Origin: Neobacillus sp. YX16
GTDB lineage: Bacteria; Bacillota; Bacilli; Bacillales; Cytobacillaceae
Assembly (NCBI RefSeq): GCF_030123505.1
Contig: NZ_CP126115.1
Span: forward strand, 3,796,001 to 3,860,000
DNA length: 64,000 nt
Direction: 5' to 3'
The notes under the pieces were generated by a model, which searched no databases, was not told where the DNA came from, and worked only from the letters and a program-made list of their open reading frames with translations. Of this stretch, positions 17,170-26,769 are shown one piece after another. A program made the translations under genes and the position numbers. Within the stretch, counting starts at the first letter, position 1. The number at the start of each line of letters is the position of its first letter.

Positions 17170-18153
17170 TTAAACTATGGGGCCAACTACTGGGTGCGGT
17201 ACGTATGGTTCCTCTAGTGATGCTATTTCTTCAGGTGTTAACTTAATTGAAAGTGCTGGTACGGCATCTTCAAGATGTGATATTTTTGTAGCTCCTATAA
17301 TAGGTGCTGTTACCGGTTCCTTTTGCAACAACCAAGCAAGTGCAATTTGAGCGCGAGGTACACCACGTTTTTCGGCTATTTCCGCAACCTGCTTTGCGAT
17401 TAATCTGTCCGTATCAGCAGTAGCATCGTATTTAGACCTCTGAACTTGGTCAGTTTCGGAACGATACGTTGCTTCCGACCAATCTCGCGTTAGTCTCCCA
17501 GAAGCAAGCGGGCTATAGGGAATCACACCAATTTTTTCTTCCTTACATAACGGCAGCATTTCACGTTCCTCTTCACGATACAAAAGGTTTAAATGATTTT
17601 GCATCGATACAAACCGGGTCCACCCATTTTTTTCTGCAACATGGTTCGCTTTTAGAAACTGCCATGCAAACATAGCAGACGCACCAATGTATCTTACCTT
17701 GCCTGCCTTCACAACATCATGCAATGCTTCCATTGTCTCTTCGATAGGAGTGTTATTATCCCAGCGGTGAATTTGATACAGATCAACATAATCTGTTCCG
17801 AGTCGTTTAAGACTCTTGTCAATTTCACTCATAATATGCTTTCGAGAAAGACCTTTACCATTTGGACCTTCATGCATAGGGAAATAAACTTTGGTTGCAA
17901 GGACAATTTCATCCCGATTGGCAAAATCCTTTAGAGCTCTTCCAACAATTTCTTCGCTTGTTCCATCTGCATATACATTCGCTGTGTCAAAAAAATTAAT
18001 TCCTAACTCAAATGCTTTTTTTATAATTGGACGGCTGCTCTCTTCATCAATTACCCATGGATGGACCCATCGTTCCGCAACACCAAACCCCATACAACCA
18101 AGGCAAAGCCGAGATACGTCCAAACCCGTATTTCCAAGTTTCACATATTCCAT
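17170..18153 (-). CDS. Aldo/keto reductase
   Basis: About 327 residues opening MEYVKLGNTGLDVSRLCLGC. Catalytic tetrad residues are in FFDTANVYADGTSEE (Asp, Tyr), ATKVYFP (Lys) and LYQIHRWD (His), and the NADPH site is near APIIGATKISHLEDA. It belongs to the YajO/Tas-like AKR group, which reduces aldehydes and ketones with NADPH. The ATG at 18153 follows GTGAGG at nine bases; nine upstream codons are probably untranslated. It is distinct from the broken AKR next door, so it is a neighbour rather than a copy. Confidence 0.9.
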   Translation of the reverse strand: MEYVKLGNTGLDVSRLCLGCMGFGVAERWVHPWVIDEESSRPIIKKAFELGINFFDTANVYADGTSEEIVGRALKDFANRDEIVLATKVYFPMHEGPNGKGLSRKHIMSEIDKSLKRLGTDYVDLYQIHRWDNNTPIEETMEALHDVVKAGKVRYIGASAMFAWQFLKANHVAEKNGWTRFVSMQNHLNLLYREEEREMLPLCKEEKIGVIPYSPLASGRLTRDWSEATYRSETDQVQRSKYDATADTDRLIAKQVAEIAEKRGVPRAQIALAWLLQKEPVTAPIIGATKISHLEDAVPALSIKLTPEEIASLEEPYVPHPVVGPIV

Positions 18154-18366
18154 TTGATTTGTCCTCACTTTCCAAAACATTGATAACCATTTCCGATTAT
18201 AACCAGATAGAAAACACTATCAATTATTAAATGAACAGAATTTGACCGTGTTAAGAATGAAGTTCTATCAAGTCCTTTTGTATTAAGTTACCCACTAGCT
18301 TACGTACAATGATTCACAATAAAGAAAGATGCATCAATATAAAATTGGGACAGCTTTATTGTGTAA

Positions 18367-19180
<814 letters not shown>

Positions 19181-19212
19181 TTATTATTATGCAACAAGTG
19201 ATAATGCGACTG

Positions 19213-19249
19213 ATATCCAATTCCTATCAAATCATTGCCTATTCCTCTC
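19213..19249 (-). promoter_or_regulatory. Candidate AraC operator, copy 1
   Basis: Plus-strand half-sites CCAATTCCTAT and CCTATTCCTCT lie 21 bp apart, in direct orientation. A very similar 37-base segment (30 of 37 positions identical by my hand alignment) occurs at 21870 in front of the cytochrome P460 gene. Direct half-sites two helical turns apart are typical for AraC-family activators, and the AraC gene begins 68 bases to the right. Confidence 0.6.
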
Positions 19250-19316
19250 ACCATACTTTCGCAACATAGTAAAGTGCATTACAATTGAGATATAAGAAAA
19301 GAACAAGGAGGTCAAT

Positions 19317-20234
19317 ATGTCTGAACAAATACATAAATACCAGGCTGAACTTGCCAAACTCATTAAGTATCATACAGGTCAGGACGGGGGTCACGGGACT
19401 GTTATTCCGTCCTTATTTTTCTCTCATTTCTCTGATGCAGCCGGACCATTTTACGGTGTTCATAAACCTTCCTTGTGCATCGTCGTTCAGGGTATGAAGG
19501 AGGTCCTGCTATCACAGGAACTCTTTAGGTACGGACCTGCCGATTATCTTGTTACGTCTGTTAACTTGCCAATTATCGGGCAAGTAACAGAGGCTTCTTC
19601 CGAGGTCCCCTATCTAGCTCTTAAGATTGAGTTTACACCTAATGAAATTTTAGAAGTTTTAGGGGATTTTCAAATTGGTGTGAGTAAAAAAGAAAATACA
19701 AAGAGAGGGATGTATGTCAACCTGATAGAGTTACCTCTGTTGGACGCGGTAGCCAGATTTGTTCGCTTACTTGACAATCCTGAAGATATCCCAATACTTG
19801 CTCCTCTTATCAAAAAGGAAATCATCTATAGGGTTCTACAAGGGCGACACGGTGCTGTACTGGGGCAAATTGCAGTAGAAGGAAGTTCTGCCTATCAGAT
19901 CAGTGACGCAATCGAACATATCATGAATAATTATGATCGGGCTATTCGGGTGGAGGAACTTGCGGAAATAGCCAATATGGGTGTTTCATCTCTTCATAGA
20001 CTTTTTAAAGAGGTTACCGCAATGAGCCCCATACAGTTCCAAAAACAACTGAGACTACAGGAAGCTCGGCATTTGTTATTAACTGAGGCAGCAGGTGCTG
20101 CAGATGTTGCATTCCGGGTAGGTTATGAAAGTCCATCGCAATTCAGCCGTGAATATTCGCGGTTATTTGGTTTACCACCTAAAGAGGATATAAAACGTCT
20201 GAAAGAATCCTATGACCAAAGGATAAACGCGTGA
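19317..20234 (+). CDS. AraC family transcriptional regulator (YqhC-like)
   Basis: This 305-residue protein has an N-terminal AraC_N domain (residues about 25-180, with PSLCIVVQGMKEVLLSQE and YLVTSVNLPIIGQV) and two helix-turn-helix units at the C-terminus (RVEELAEIANMGVSSLHRLFK and DVAFRVGYESPSQFSREYSR, each within the usual spacing). The architecture is that of E. coli YqhC, which activates aldehyde-reductase genes. The ATG follows AAGGAGG. It is divergent from an aldo/keto reductase remnant and near a matching operator in front of the P460 gene. Confidence 0.92.
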   Translation: MSEQIHKYQAELAKLIKYHTGQDGGHGTVIPSLFFSHFSDAAGPFYGVHKPSLCIVVQGMKEVLLSQELFRYGPADYLVTSVNLPIIGQVTEASSEVPYLALKIEFTPNEILEVLGDFQIGVSKKENTKRGMYVNLIELPLLDAVARFVRLLDNPEDIPILAPLIKKEIIYRVLQGRHGAVLGQIAVEGSSAYQISDAIEHIMNNYDRAIRVEELAEIANMGVSSLHRLFKEVTAMSPIQFQKQLRLQEARHLLLTEAAGAADVAFRVGYESPSQFSREYSRLFGLPPKEDIKRLKESYDQRINA

Positions 20235-20236
20235 AT

Positions 20237-20279
20237 AAAACAAGAAGCAGTGTATTTAGACCGCTGCTCCTTGTTTTAA
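20237..20279. terminator. Bidirectional terminator after the AraC gene
   Basis: AAAACAAGAAGCAG pairs with CTGCTCCTTGTTTT (one mismatch) around a 13-base loop, between convergent genes. Confidence 0.8.
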
Positions 20280-20288
20280 GTATCAGAA

Positions 20289-20975
20289 TTAACTTAAGTT
20301 AGCTCTATCTTTTCCCTGCTTCTGAACAATTTTCAGAGCATAATGTGAACCAGCGATATAAATACCCATTATAGATAAATAATCTAATATAAATTCCGAA
20401 GTGGACCCATTAAAGCCCCAACCAAATGGATTATATATAGTAAGCTTGGAAACTATCTCTCTCTCAAAAGATGCCTGGACACCATAAACAACAATCAACA
20501 CAGCTATGACGCGCAACGTAATTGTCAGGATAATGCTTGGGTTTGTAATACCAGTCATTTTTCGCGCAGCATTGAGAATCGTTCCCCAGGACAATCCTAT
20601 ATGTATAGCCATGAAGATAAATCCCCAGTAAGAAGTCAGAACATGTATCTGTCGCAGAACCATATCATTGTTTATTGGAGTAGATGGGAGTATGTCTTGG
20701 GATATAGGTACAGAGCTTACCATCACCACAGTTATGGACACAAGAAAAAGCAGATTGACCGCTAAGCTTAGAATACGTCGGACATTGTGCTTACCCTTAA
20801 AAATCGCCTTATACCATCTCCGGTTTAAAATATTGTGGACAAGAAACAATACCAGCAGGAAAACTCCAATCAGTTCATGGATTGCATTCCCAGTAATATG
20901 GTAAGCCATTGCGACTAACATGAGAACAGTCATAGAAAAATCAATAACTAGTCTGATTACCATTATTAGATTCAA
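20289..20975 (-). CDS. DUF4405 membrane cytochrome b-like protein
   Basis: A 228-residue protein with about five to six membrane helices. Histidines sit within or beside helices at 26, 33, 47, 111 and 125 (AYHITGNAIHEL, LFLVHNIL, QIHVLTSYWGF, MAIHIGLSW), the pattern of DUF4405/cytochrome b561-type heme-binding proteins. The TTG start has AGAGGAG seven bases upstream. It follows the P460-type cytochrome gene by 64 bases on the same strand. The pair probably forms a membrane electron-transfer unit; partner and substrate are not known. Confidence 0.82.
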   Translation of the reverse strand: MNLIMVIRLVIDFSMTVLMLVAMAYHITGNAIHELIGVFLLVLFLVHNILNRRWYKAIFKGKHNVRRILSLAVNLLFLVSITVVMVSSVPISQDILPSTPINNDMVLRQIHVLTSYWGFIFMAIHIGLSWGTILNAARKMTGITNPSIILTITLRVIAVLIVVYGVQASFEREIVSKLTIYNPFGWGFNGSTSEFILDYLSIMGIYIAGSHYALKIVQKQGKDRANLS

Positions 20976-21039
20976 AAGGTTCTCCTCTTTCTATTTTTTT
21001 ACAACCTAGTTTAGTCTCAGTTGTTATGCAGGAAAGACA

Positions 21040-21763
21040 TTAGCGATTCTCCTTATAAAAATGAATCATAAAAAGTGCCTTCTGGATCATTTCCTCCATT
21101 GTCATGTCTGCCATTAGCTCATGCTCATCCTTCTGAGCATTCAGATGATTGCCAACCTCTTTTACCTCCCACTTATCAATCGGAAAACCGGCGATTTTGG
21201 ATTCATTATTTCCTTCATTAAAGCCAGTATAATTATCTAAATCAAAATCCTTCATTTCATCTAGTGTGTTAACGTAGTCATCCCGTTCCTCATTCGCGTG
21301 GCAGGAAAAGCAACGACCGATGTCCGCATCTTCGTTCACAGACCCCTCTTCAGTAAACTCCTGGTATTGCCAATCGCCGTTACGTATTTCAGACGGGTTT
21401 TGTTCAGCCCAGCCATTTCGCTTTTCCATCACAAAGATTCGGTCAAGTTCTTCATCCTCATAAATTTCAAGGGTGATAACGGTGCCGCTGGGGATTGGCT
21501 CCCCGTTCTGTACGGCTTCGATTGCTTCACGACTGGTGTACAGCTCTTCGTAAGTATTCCCACGAGTCACAGTCGTGTAGAGTACACCCTTATCGTATTT
21601 TTCGGGAAACTTTGACTATGCTAGTGCCAGCCGCAGAAGACGCCTGCTCGGAACTTTCAACTGATGGCTCCTGTTGGGAAACTCCATCTGTGTTATTAAT
21701 GCTGTTGCAAGCGGTAAGAATTAGAATCATCAATGCAAGGGAATGAAATAATAGACGTTTCAT
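21040..21763 (-). pseudogene. Cytochrome P460-like lipoprotein, frameshifted
   Basis: The first part encodes a lipoprotein signal (LALMILILTACNS) and a Ser/Glu-rich linker up to SIVKV. The second encodes the P460 body with the c-type heme site RCFSCHAN. Near 21604-21609 one extra base in a TTTCCC run shifts the frame; dropping it gives KVPEKYDKGVLYTTVTRGN, a smooth join. The domain covers heme enzymes that oxidise hydroxylamine or detoxify NO. GGAGGAG sets the ATG at 21763. A sequencing or assembly error is possible because the break is in a homopolymer-like run. Confidence 0.85.
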
Positions 21764-22091
21764 ACCATTTTTCTCCTCCAAGTTGGATTCCTATATAGCC
21801 ATGATAAATACCATGCTTTAGGTGGATTCGCTAATCCTACTTATTGTCTCACAAATAAAAAAGCAACTAATATCCTATTCCTCTTAAATGTATGCCTAAT
21901 CCTCTCCTAAGGGAGCTATAATTAATTAGCAATCTATTAATTCAAGGGAAGTATTGTTAGTAAATGGTGGTGGTGCCCAGTGTCAAGAAGAAGGAACTCC
22001 AGCTCAATATGGGAGATTTGGAGTTCTTCCCATCAGGTGGATTGTTTATTAAAAGGAAGTATGCTAATTTGAGTACTTCTAATTGTATATA
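21764..22091. other. Intergenic region upstream of the P460 gene
   Basis: It holds the P460 promoter region, the second AraC-type operator (21870) and an imperfect hairpin at about 21983-22030 (GGAACTCCA with its complement, T-rich tail on the minus strand). That hairpin may end transcription of the serine hydrolase gene. Short frames here lack ribosome sites. Confidence 0.5.
21870..21907 (-). promoter_or_regulatory. Candidate AraC operator, copy 2
   Basis: Half-sites CCTATTCCTCT and CCTAATCCTCT on the plus strand are 21 bp apart and align with the site at 19213-19249. It lies about 107 bases upstream of the P460 lipoprotein start, in the same orientation relative to its gene as copy 1. Confidence 0.6.
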
Positions 22092-23126
22092 TTACAAGGT
22101 GTTTGCAATTGTTAATTCCTGTTCAATAGCACTCATTATTTCAAATGCTCCATCCGACTTATTGGAGCAAACAACAACCTTAATTAATAAATCAGGATAA
22201 TAAGAAGAATGAAAGCTCACACCAGGATCATATCCCATAACATGGTATTTTAAGATATTGTTATCTGTTTTTTTCTTTATCCAAATACCATATCCATAGA
22301 AACTAGTTTCATTGACTTGTGTATGTAATGTTAAGAGCTTTTTTGTATAAGTTTCATTTAAAAGCTGGTGATTTAAAAGTGCGTTCCAAAGTTTAGCCAT
22401 ATCATTAGCTGTTACAAATGCACCGCCATCGGACCCACCTTTTACAGGTAAAGAATAAATGTTTGTTTTCCAAGTTCCATCAGGATTAACAATATAGCCT
22501 AAAGCTGTATTTGGCGGAAGGGAGTCAAATGAAAAATATCCAGACTGCGTCATATCAGCTTTATTGAAAATGTGTTTTTGAACATAATCAGAGAATTCGA
22601 GTTTACTAACCTGTTCCACAATTAATCCTAATAAAATATAACCAGCATTATTATAGTGAAACGATTCTCCCACTTGGGACTTCATTGGATTATTTTGAAA
22701 CATTGGTAAGAAGTCTTTTAACTTTCTTATATGATACATAGGATTTTTAATCCAAAGCTCCTCAAAGTTATCCATTACATCCTCATCAAAATAATCGGGT
22801 ATTCCCGAAGTATGTGTTAGTAAATGATGGACAGTCACATGATTATCAAAATGTTTAAAATCAATATTAAGACAATCGATCAATTTAGAATCAAAAGAGA
22901 TTTTCCCCTCTTGTACAAGTTGACAAATTGCTATGGCCGTGAAGAGTTTACAACCAGATGCTATTCCAAAACGGGTAGCGGAATTATTTCCTAAATAATC
23001 TGAACGGTTCGCGTAACCAAAGCTTTTATCTACTAATACCTTTTCCTTATCTTCAACAAATACCGAACCTGAGAAATCAACCTTCCTTTGAATATTTGAA
23101 ACTATTTCATCTAAATTTATGGTCAT
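22092..23126 (-). CDS. Serine hydrolase (class C beta-lactamase/DD-peptidase fold)
   Basis: About 344 residues. The active-site SxxK is SGCK (Ser57, Lys60) in FGIASGCKLFTAIAI; the Tyr-x-Asn element is in FHYNNAGYILLG; HLLTHTSGIPDYF is the usual family marker. The third motif is HVMGYDPG rather than KTG. There is no signal peptide, so it is probably cytoplasmic and an esterase-like member rather than a true beta-lactamase. GGAGG seven bases upstream favours the ATG at 23126. Substrate unknown. Confidence 0.88.
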   Translation of the reverse strand: MTINLDEIVSNIQRKVDFSGSVFVEDKEKVLVDKSFGYANRSDYLGNNSATRFGIASGCKLFTAIAICQLVQEGKISFDSKLIDCLNIDFKHFDNHVTVHHLLTHTSGIPDYFDEDVMDNFEELWIKNPMYHIRKLKDFLPMFQNNPMKSQVGESFHYNNAGYILLGLIVEQVSKLEFSDYVQKHIFNKADMTQSGYFSFDSLPPNTALGYIVNPDGTWKTNIYSLPVKGGSDGGAFVTANDMAKLWNALLNHQLLNETYTKKLLTLHTQVNETSFYGYGIWIKKKTDNNILKYHVMGYDPGVSFHSSYYPDLLIKVVVCSNKSDGAFEIMSAIEQELTIANTL

Positions 23127-23170
23127 GACCAGTCCTCCAAATTTCAATACAATTAAAATGTCCATACAAC

Positions 23171-23213
23171 AAAATAAACCAACAAATCTACTTACAACTT
23201 GTTGGTTTATTTT
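23171..23213. terminator. Terminator between isochorismatase and hydrolase genes
   Basis: Perfect 15-bp stem AAAATAAACCAACAA with its complement, T-rich on either strand. It lies just after the stop of the upstream minus-strand gene. Confidence 0.85.
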
Positions 23214-23239
23214 ACCATATTGCGACAGGACTGTCGTTT

Positions 23240-23797
23240 TTATCTGTAGTTATTATGAATAGGTTGAAACAAGTCTTCTTCACTTTTTCGAACAACTGCA
23301 AAGTTGTCGACATTATAATGCCCATGCAATGTTTTATTATGATGAGCTATGATTTGTTCAGCAGTTAGAATGGATGAATCTTTTGTAGAATGACCATCAT
23401 CTACTAACGTTACATCAAAACCATAGATGGTAGCGGTTCTCACTGCTGAATCAATACAGTATTCCGTTTGACATCCCATGATGACAAGGTGTTCGATTTC
23501 ATTGTCTTTCAAGTGCTCTAGCAATGCTGTGCCATAAAATGAATTGGTCGCTTTTTTATCAAATATCATTGAGGTAGGAGGGATATTAATTTTTTGGTGC
23601 ACTTGAAACCCTAATCCTTCACCGCCAGCCACATCTTTATCTCTCACAAAAGTCACTAATGCATCCGATTCTTTCGCCTTTTCAATTACTAAGTTTATAT
23701 TATTCAAGAGTTCCTCTTTTTTAAATACACTGCTCTCATTTTCATTTCCTTCTATTAATTCCTGCTGTGCATCAATTACGAGTAAAGCTTGTTTCAT
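23240..23797 (-). CDS. Isochorismatase-family cysteine hydrolase
   Basis: A 185-residue protein with the catalytic triad of the family: Asp9 (LLVIDAQQ), Lys in FDKKATNSF (about 82) and Cys114 in GCQTEYCID. Members hydrolyse vinyl ethers, nicotinamide or carbamoyl groups; which applies here is not visible. The ATG at 23797 has AGGGG eight bases upstream and matches family starts; an upstream frame of 27 codons is not needed. Single gene with a strong terminator. Confidence 0.9.
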   Translation of the reverse strand: MKQALLVIDAQQELIEGNENESSVFKKEELLNNINLVIEKAKESDALVTFVRDKDVAGGEGLGFQVHQKINIPPTSMIFDKKATNSFYGTALLEHLKDNEIEHLVIMGCQTEYCIDSAVRTATIYGFDVTLVDDGHSTKDSSILTAEQIIAHHNKTLHGHYNVDNFAVVRKSEEDLFQPIHNNYR

Positions 23798-23923
23798 ATG
23801 CAAATCCCCTCTCATCATAATAATATTTAGCTCAGGTCCTTCATAGCTTTGCACCCCACTAGTGTACTCGTTAATCATACTTCTCCTTCTATTCTAATGT
23901 CTACCAATAATGTGCTTATCCTT

Positions 23924-24985
23924 TTAAAAAGCTCTTTGGACAAACCATACTAATCCAAAGGCTAATATCGCTGCTGAAGTGCCGGGAATCACCCATTTTA
24001 CTGGCCTGAAAGTTAACTTTTTAAGCCAAAGAATAATTGGGAACGTGATTGACACGATTAATAACTGACCAATTTCGATACCAACATTAAATGATAGAAG
24101 AGACGAAGCCATATGAGCAGTGTCTAATCTCATTTCTGATAGAATCCCTGCAAAGCCAAATCCATGAATCAGTCCGAAACCAAATGCAAGCCAAGGCTGA
24201 TGTTTGGAGTCCGGATTAAAAATATTAATGAGTGCTACGTAGACAATACTTAGTGCAATGGCAGACTCGACCAAACGAGCTGGCAGCAGAACAATTTCAA
24301 AGGTCGCAAGAGCAAGCGTAATACTATGTGCAAGTGTAAAGGCAGTAACTAATGCTAGGTTGTGGCGAATCGTTTTTGCACCAAAAAGCAAACTGATAAC
24401 AAACAGGATATGGTCATATCCTGTGAAGATATGTACTAAACCAAGAACGATAAATTGTTTCATATTCTGCCAGAAACTGATTTCACCAATCTCTAATTCC
24501 CTTGATTCGAAAGAAAGAATCTTTTCTTGTTGTTTGCCATCTAATGTAACGGCTGCAAAGTTTGCATGGCTTGGGTCAGAATCATCAAGGAACAAATTAT
24601 ATTCAACCACTATTTTATCTGGTTTATGTTCAATATTATAAGATAAATCAATTACCGCAAACGGAGTATCCTCAATCATTTCGATATCGGTTTTTTCCAC
24701 ATTTCCTTCAATCATTTCACTATCTGCATAAAGCTTTAGCTTTGAATTGACATAAGTCTGGACAATCTCTTTATCTATTAAATCCTTTTGATTGGTTTCT
24801 TTCTCTAGGGCATGGCCTAGCTCTTCCAAATCAACTTTCAATTCATAATCCAATGATTTCTCTTTTACTTCTATATTTGAATAGCCTTCACTGTTATTAG
24901 TATGTGCAAATGCTGATGGTAGAAATAAAGAACTAAATAATAGCAAAAAAAGCAAAAACGGCAACCATAATTTTTTCAAAATCAT
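23924..24985 (-). CDS. HupE/UreJ-family membrane protein
   Basis: This 353-residue protein has a signal peptide (FLLLFSSLFLPSAFAHT), an extracytoplasmic N-terminal domain (about 27-165) and a C-terminal membrane part. The latter has the conserved GYDHILFVISLLFG and FGFGLIHGFGFAG, both with the histidines expected for metal passage. HupE/UreJ proteins are nickel or other metal permease-like proteins. It follows the PHP phosphoesterase gene by 66 bases on the same strand, with a weak terminator between, so it may be partly co-transcribed. Confidence 0.85.
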   Translation of the reverse strand: MILKKLWLPFLLFLLLFSSLFLPSAFAHTNNSEGYSNIEVKEKSLDYELKVDLEELGHALEKETNQKDLIDKEIVQTYVNSKLKLYADSEMIEGNVEKTDIEMIEDTPFAVIDLSYNIEHKPDKIVVEYNLFLDDSDPSHANFAAVTLDGKQQEKILSFESRELEIGEISFWQNMKQFIVLGLVHIFTGYDHILFVISLLFGAKTIRHNLALVTAFTLAHSITLALATFEIVLLPARLVESAIALSIVYVALINIFNPDSKHQPWLAFGFGLIHGFGFAGILSEMRLDTAHMASSLLSFNVGIEIGQLLIVSITFPIILWLKKLTFRPVKWVIPGTSAAILAFGLVWFVQRAF

Positions 24986-25013
24986 CCACGTCCATTTCTG
25001 TATTTTTAAAAGG

Positions 25014-25041
25014 GAAAGCGAGGAGTTTTTATGCCCCTCGC
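25014..25041 (-). terminator. Hairpin between PHP gene and HupE gene
   Basis: GCGAGG and CCTCGC pair around a loop, followed on the minus strand by TTTCCCTTTT. The tail is imperfect, so read-through into the HupE gene is likely. Confidence 0.55.
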
Positions 25042-25051
25042 CTCTGTTACT

Positions 25052-26590
25052 TTACTTACTCGACTTTATGAAAATAGGGTTTGAGTAGAACCATAAATCT
25101 GTCCATGGATCCTCACCTCTAGGATCTGCAACTGGCTCTAATTGGTCTGTGTTTGTTCCGCGTAAACGAATATAACTATCTTTATCTACATCTTTTAACG
25201 TATAGGTAATGGTGATGTATTCGCCGTCCTGTTTCCAGTCCTTTTCTGTGAAACGCTCCACAACTTTTGATGTTATATTTTCTGCAGTGGTTTTGTCTTC
25301 AACCTTACCATTTACTTCACCCATAATTATGTCAACACGTTTTACATTTGGCTTATCACCATTGGCGTTTGCTGCCTTCGGATCTTTCAGGCGAATGGTT
25401 ACAGTCACATCTTTTTTCTTACCTGATAGTGTTAGAGTTTCACCGATAGACGCTGAATTACCTTTTGCAACTGCATGTAATGGAGATTTTCCTCCTGCTT
25501 GAACTTTTACGTCTAACTCGCTAATTAGGTCCCCAGTCGTAACGAATACATGCCCATTACGTAGGTTTTCCATAATATTTTCATAGTCTTTCACAGATTT
25601 TACATACGTTTTCGAATATTCACCTGGCCAGAAATCGCCGCCGCCATCGCGCCAGTTAACATGTGAATCAGATGTTGCTGTAATCCACCAATGTCTACCT
25701 TCACCTAGCATAGAATCCCATAAACCGCCAACTTTAGCTGTCATTTGGTCAAATCCACCCATTGTCGGTGCGTTTACGTTGCCGTATGAACCACGAGCAC
25801 CGTTAGGATCATTAGAACCATCTTTATTAATAGAAGTTGCTTGGTGACCTGGAGCACCTTCCATTCCAATCGCAATATTTGGTGCGGTATCGTTCCAATT
25901 ACGGAATTCCTGTGGAGTATCTTGACCCCAAACACCCATACCAGTTGCTGAACGTGAAGGGTGATGTGCAATAACAATTGGAAGCTCGTCCAAGCCTTTC
26001 ATGTAGTTAAGTGCTTGGATCATCGTTTCTTCCGTATCACGACTACCATCATTAGGGAATGGTTACCGTTTATTAAACTGACTTTCTATTTCATATAATG
26101 TTGTAGATTCGTTATCACTTTTTGGAATGATTAAGGAGCTATGGTCAGCTGCTGGTGTATCAAACTCCATTCCGTAAAACTGAAGAACTTCAGGAACAGC
26201 TTGACGAGATTTTAATAATTCTGGGTAGGCTTGTTCTAAATTTACTTTCGAATGGTTAGGACCACCGTGATCCGTTGTAACCATCCAATCAAGTCCATAC
26301 TTCTTCGCATTTTCTGCATTCTTTACGGTTGGATAAATTGCGTCCCCAGCGCGGATAGGCGTTGGTGGATTTGTTGAATTATCCCAGCCTACACTCCATT
26401 CACTATGTATGTGGTGATCTCCTGCCAGCCATGTGGCGTCCTTCTTTTTCACTTCTTCTTTTGAGAAGGATTGTGCTTCCGCCTTTTGATTACTTCCCTC
26501 ATTGAATAAGGTCTGAGTGGTAAAAGCGGTAGTTGCAAGAACAGTGGTTGCGATGAATGGAATGGCCTTCTTTTTAATACGAGACTTCAT
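25052..26590 (-). pseudogene. Secreted PHP-domain phosphoesterase interrupted by an in-frame stop
   Basis: The N-terminal segment has a signal peptide ending near AEAQS and the metal-binding PHP motifs DHHIHSEWSVG and VTTDHGGPNHS. The C-terminal segment continues with VIAHHPSRSATG, ATSDSHVNWRDGGGDFWPG and a beta-rich end. A TAA at 26063-26065 separates them in the same reading frame (FNKR, stop, PFPNDGSRDTEET), so only one codon is wrong. Without the stop it would be a 512-residue secreted phosphoesterase. A four-repeat PhoP box lies upstream. Recent inactivation or a base-call error are both possible. Confidence 0.88.
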
Positions 26591-26630
26591 GTTTTTGTTC
26601 CTCCCCTAATAGATTTCTATAACAGTGATA

Positions 26631-26684
26631 ATCATAGATTAGGAATGTAAGAGGATAGTGAATAAATGGTAAATTTTATGTGAA
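26631..26684 (-). promoter_or_regulatory. PhoP-box promoter of the PHP phosphoesterase gene
   Basis: On the minus strand four hexamers follow each other with exactly five bases between them: TTCACA, TTTACC, TTCACT and CTTACA (11-bp period). After nine bases comes the -10 element TATGAT (plus 26631-26636). This is the arrangement of B. subtilis PhoP-activated promoters (TTMACA repeats). The gene start is 41 bases further on. Phosphate-starvation induction is inferred. Confidence 0.82.
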
Positions 26685-26730
26685 TTCAGAATTTTCCTAC
26701 AATATAACTAGGTCTATTATCCTATGCTAA

Positions 26731-26766
26731 AAAAGGACATCCTCCAAGTTTGGAAAATGTCCTTTT
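26731..26766 (-). terminator. Terminator of the methyltransferase gene
   Basis: AAAAGGACAT and ATGTCCTTTT pair around a loop, right after the stop at 26770 on the minus strand. Confidence 0.85.
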
Positions 26767-26769
26767 GTT

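Noticed and set aside
21964..22200. A 78-codon plus-strand frame
   Set aside because: It has no ribosome site, contains the hairpin at 21983-22030 and ends inside the opposite hydrolase gene.
22092..23126. True beta-lactamase
   Set aside because: There is no signal peptide and the third motif is not KTG or KSG, so a cytoplasmic serine hydrolase is more likely.
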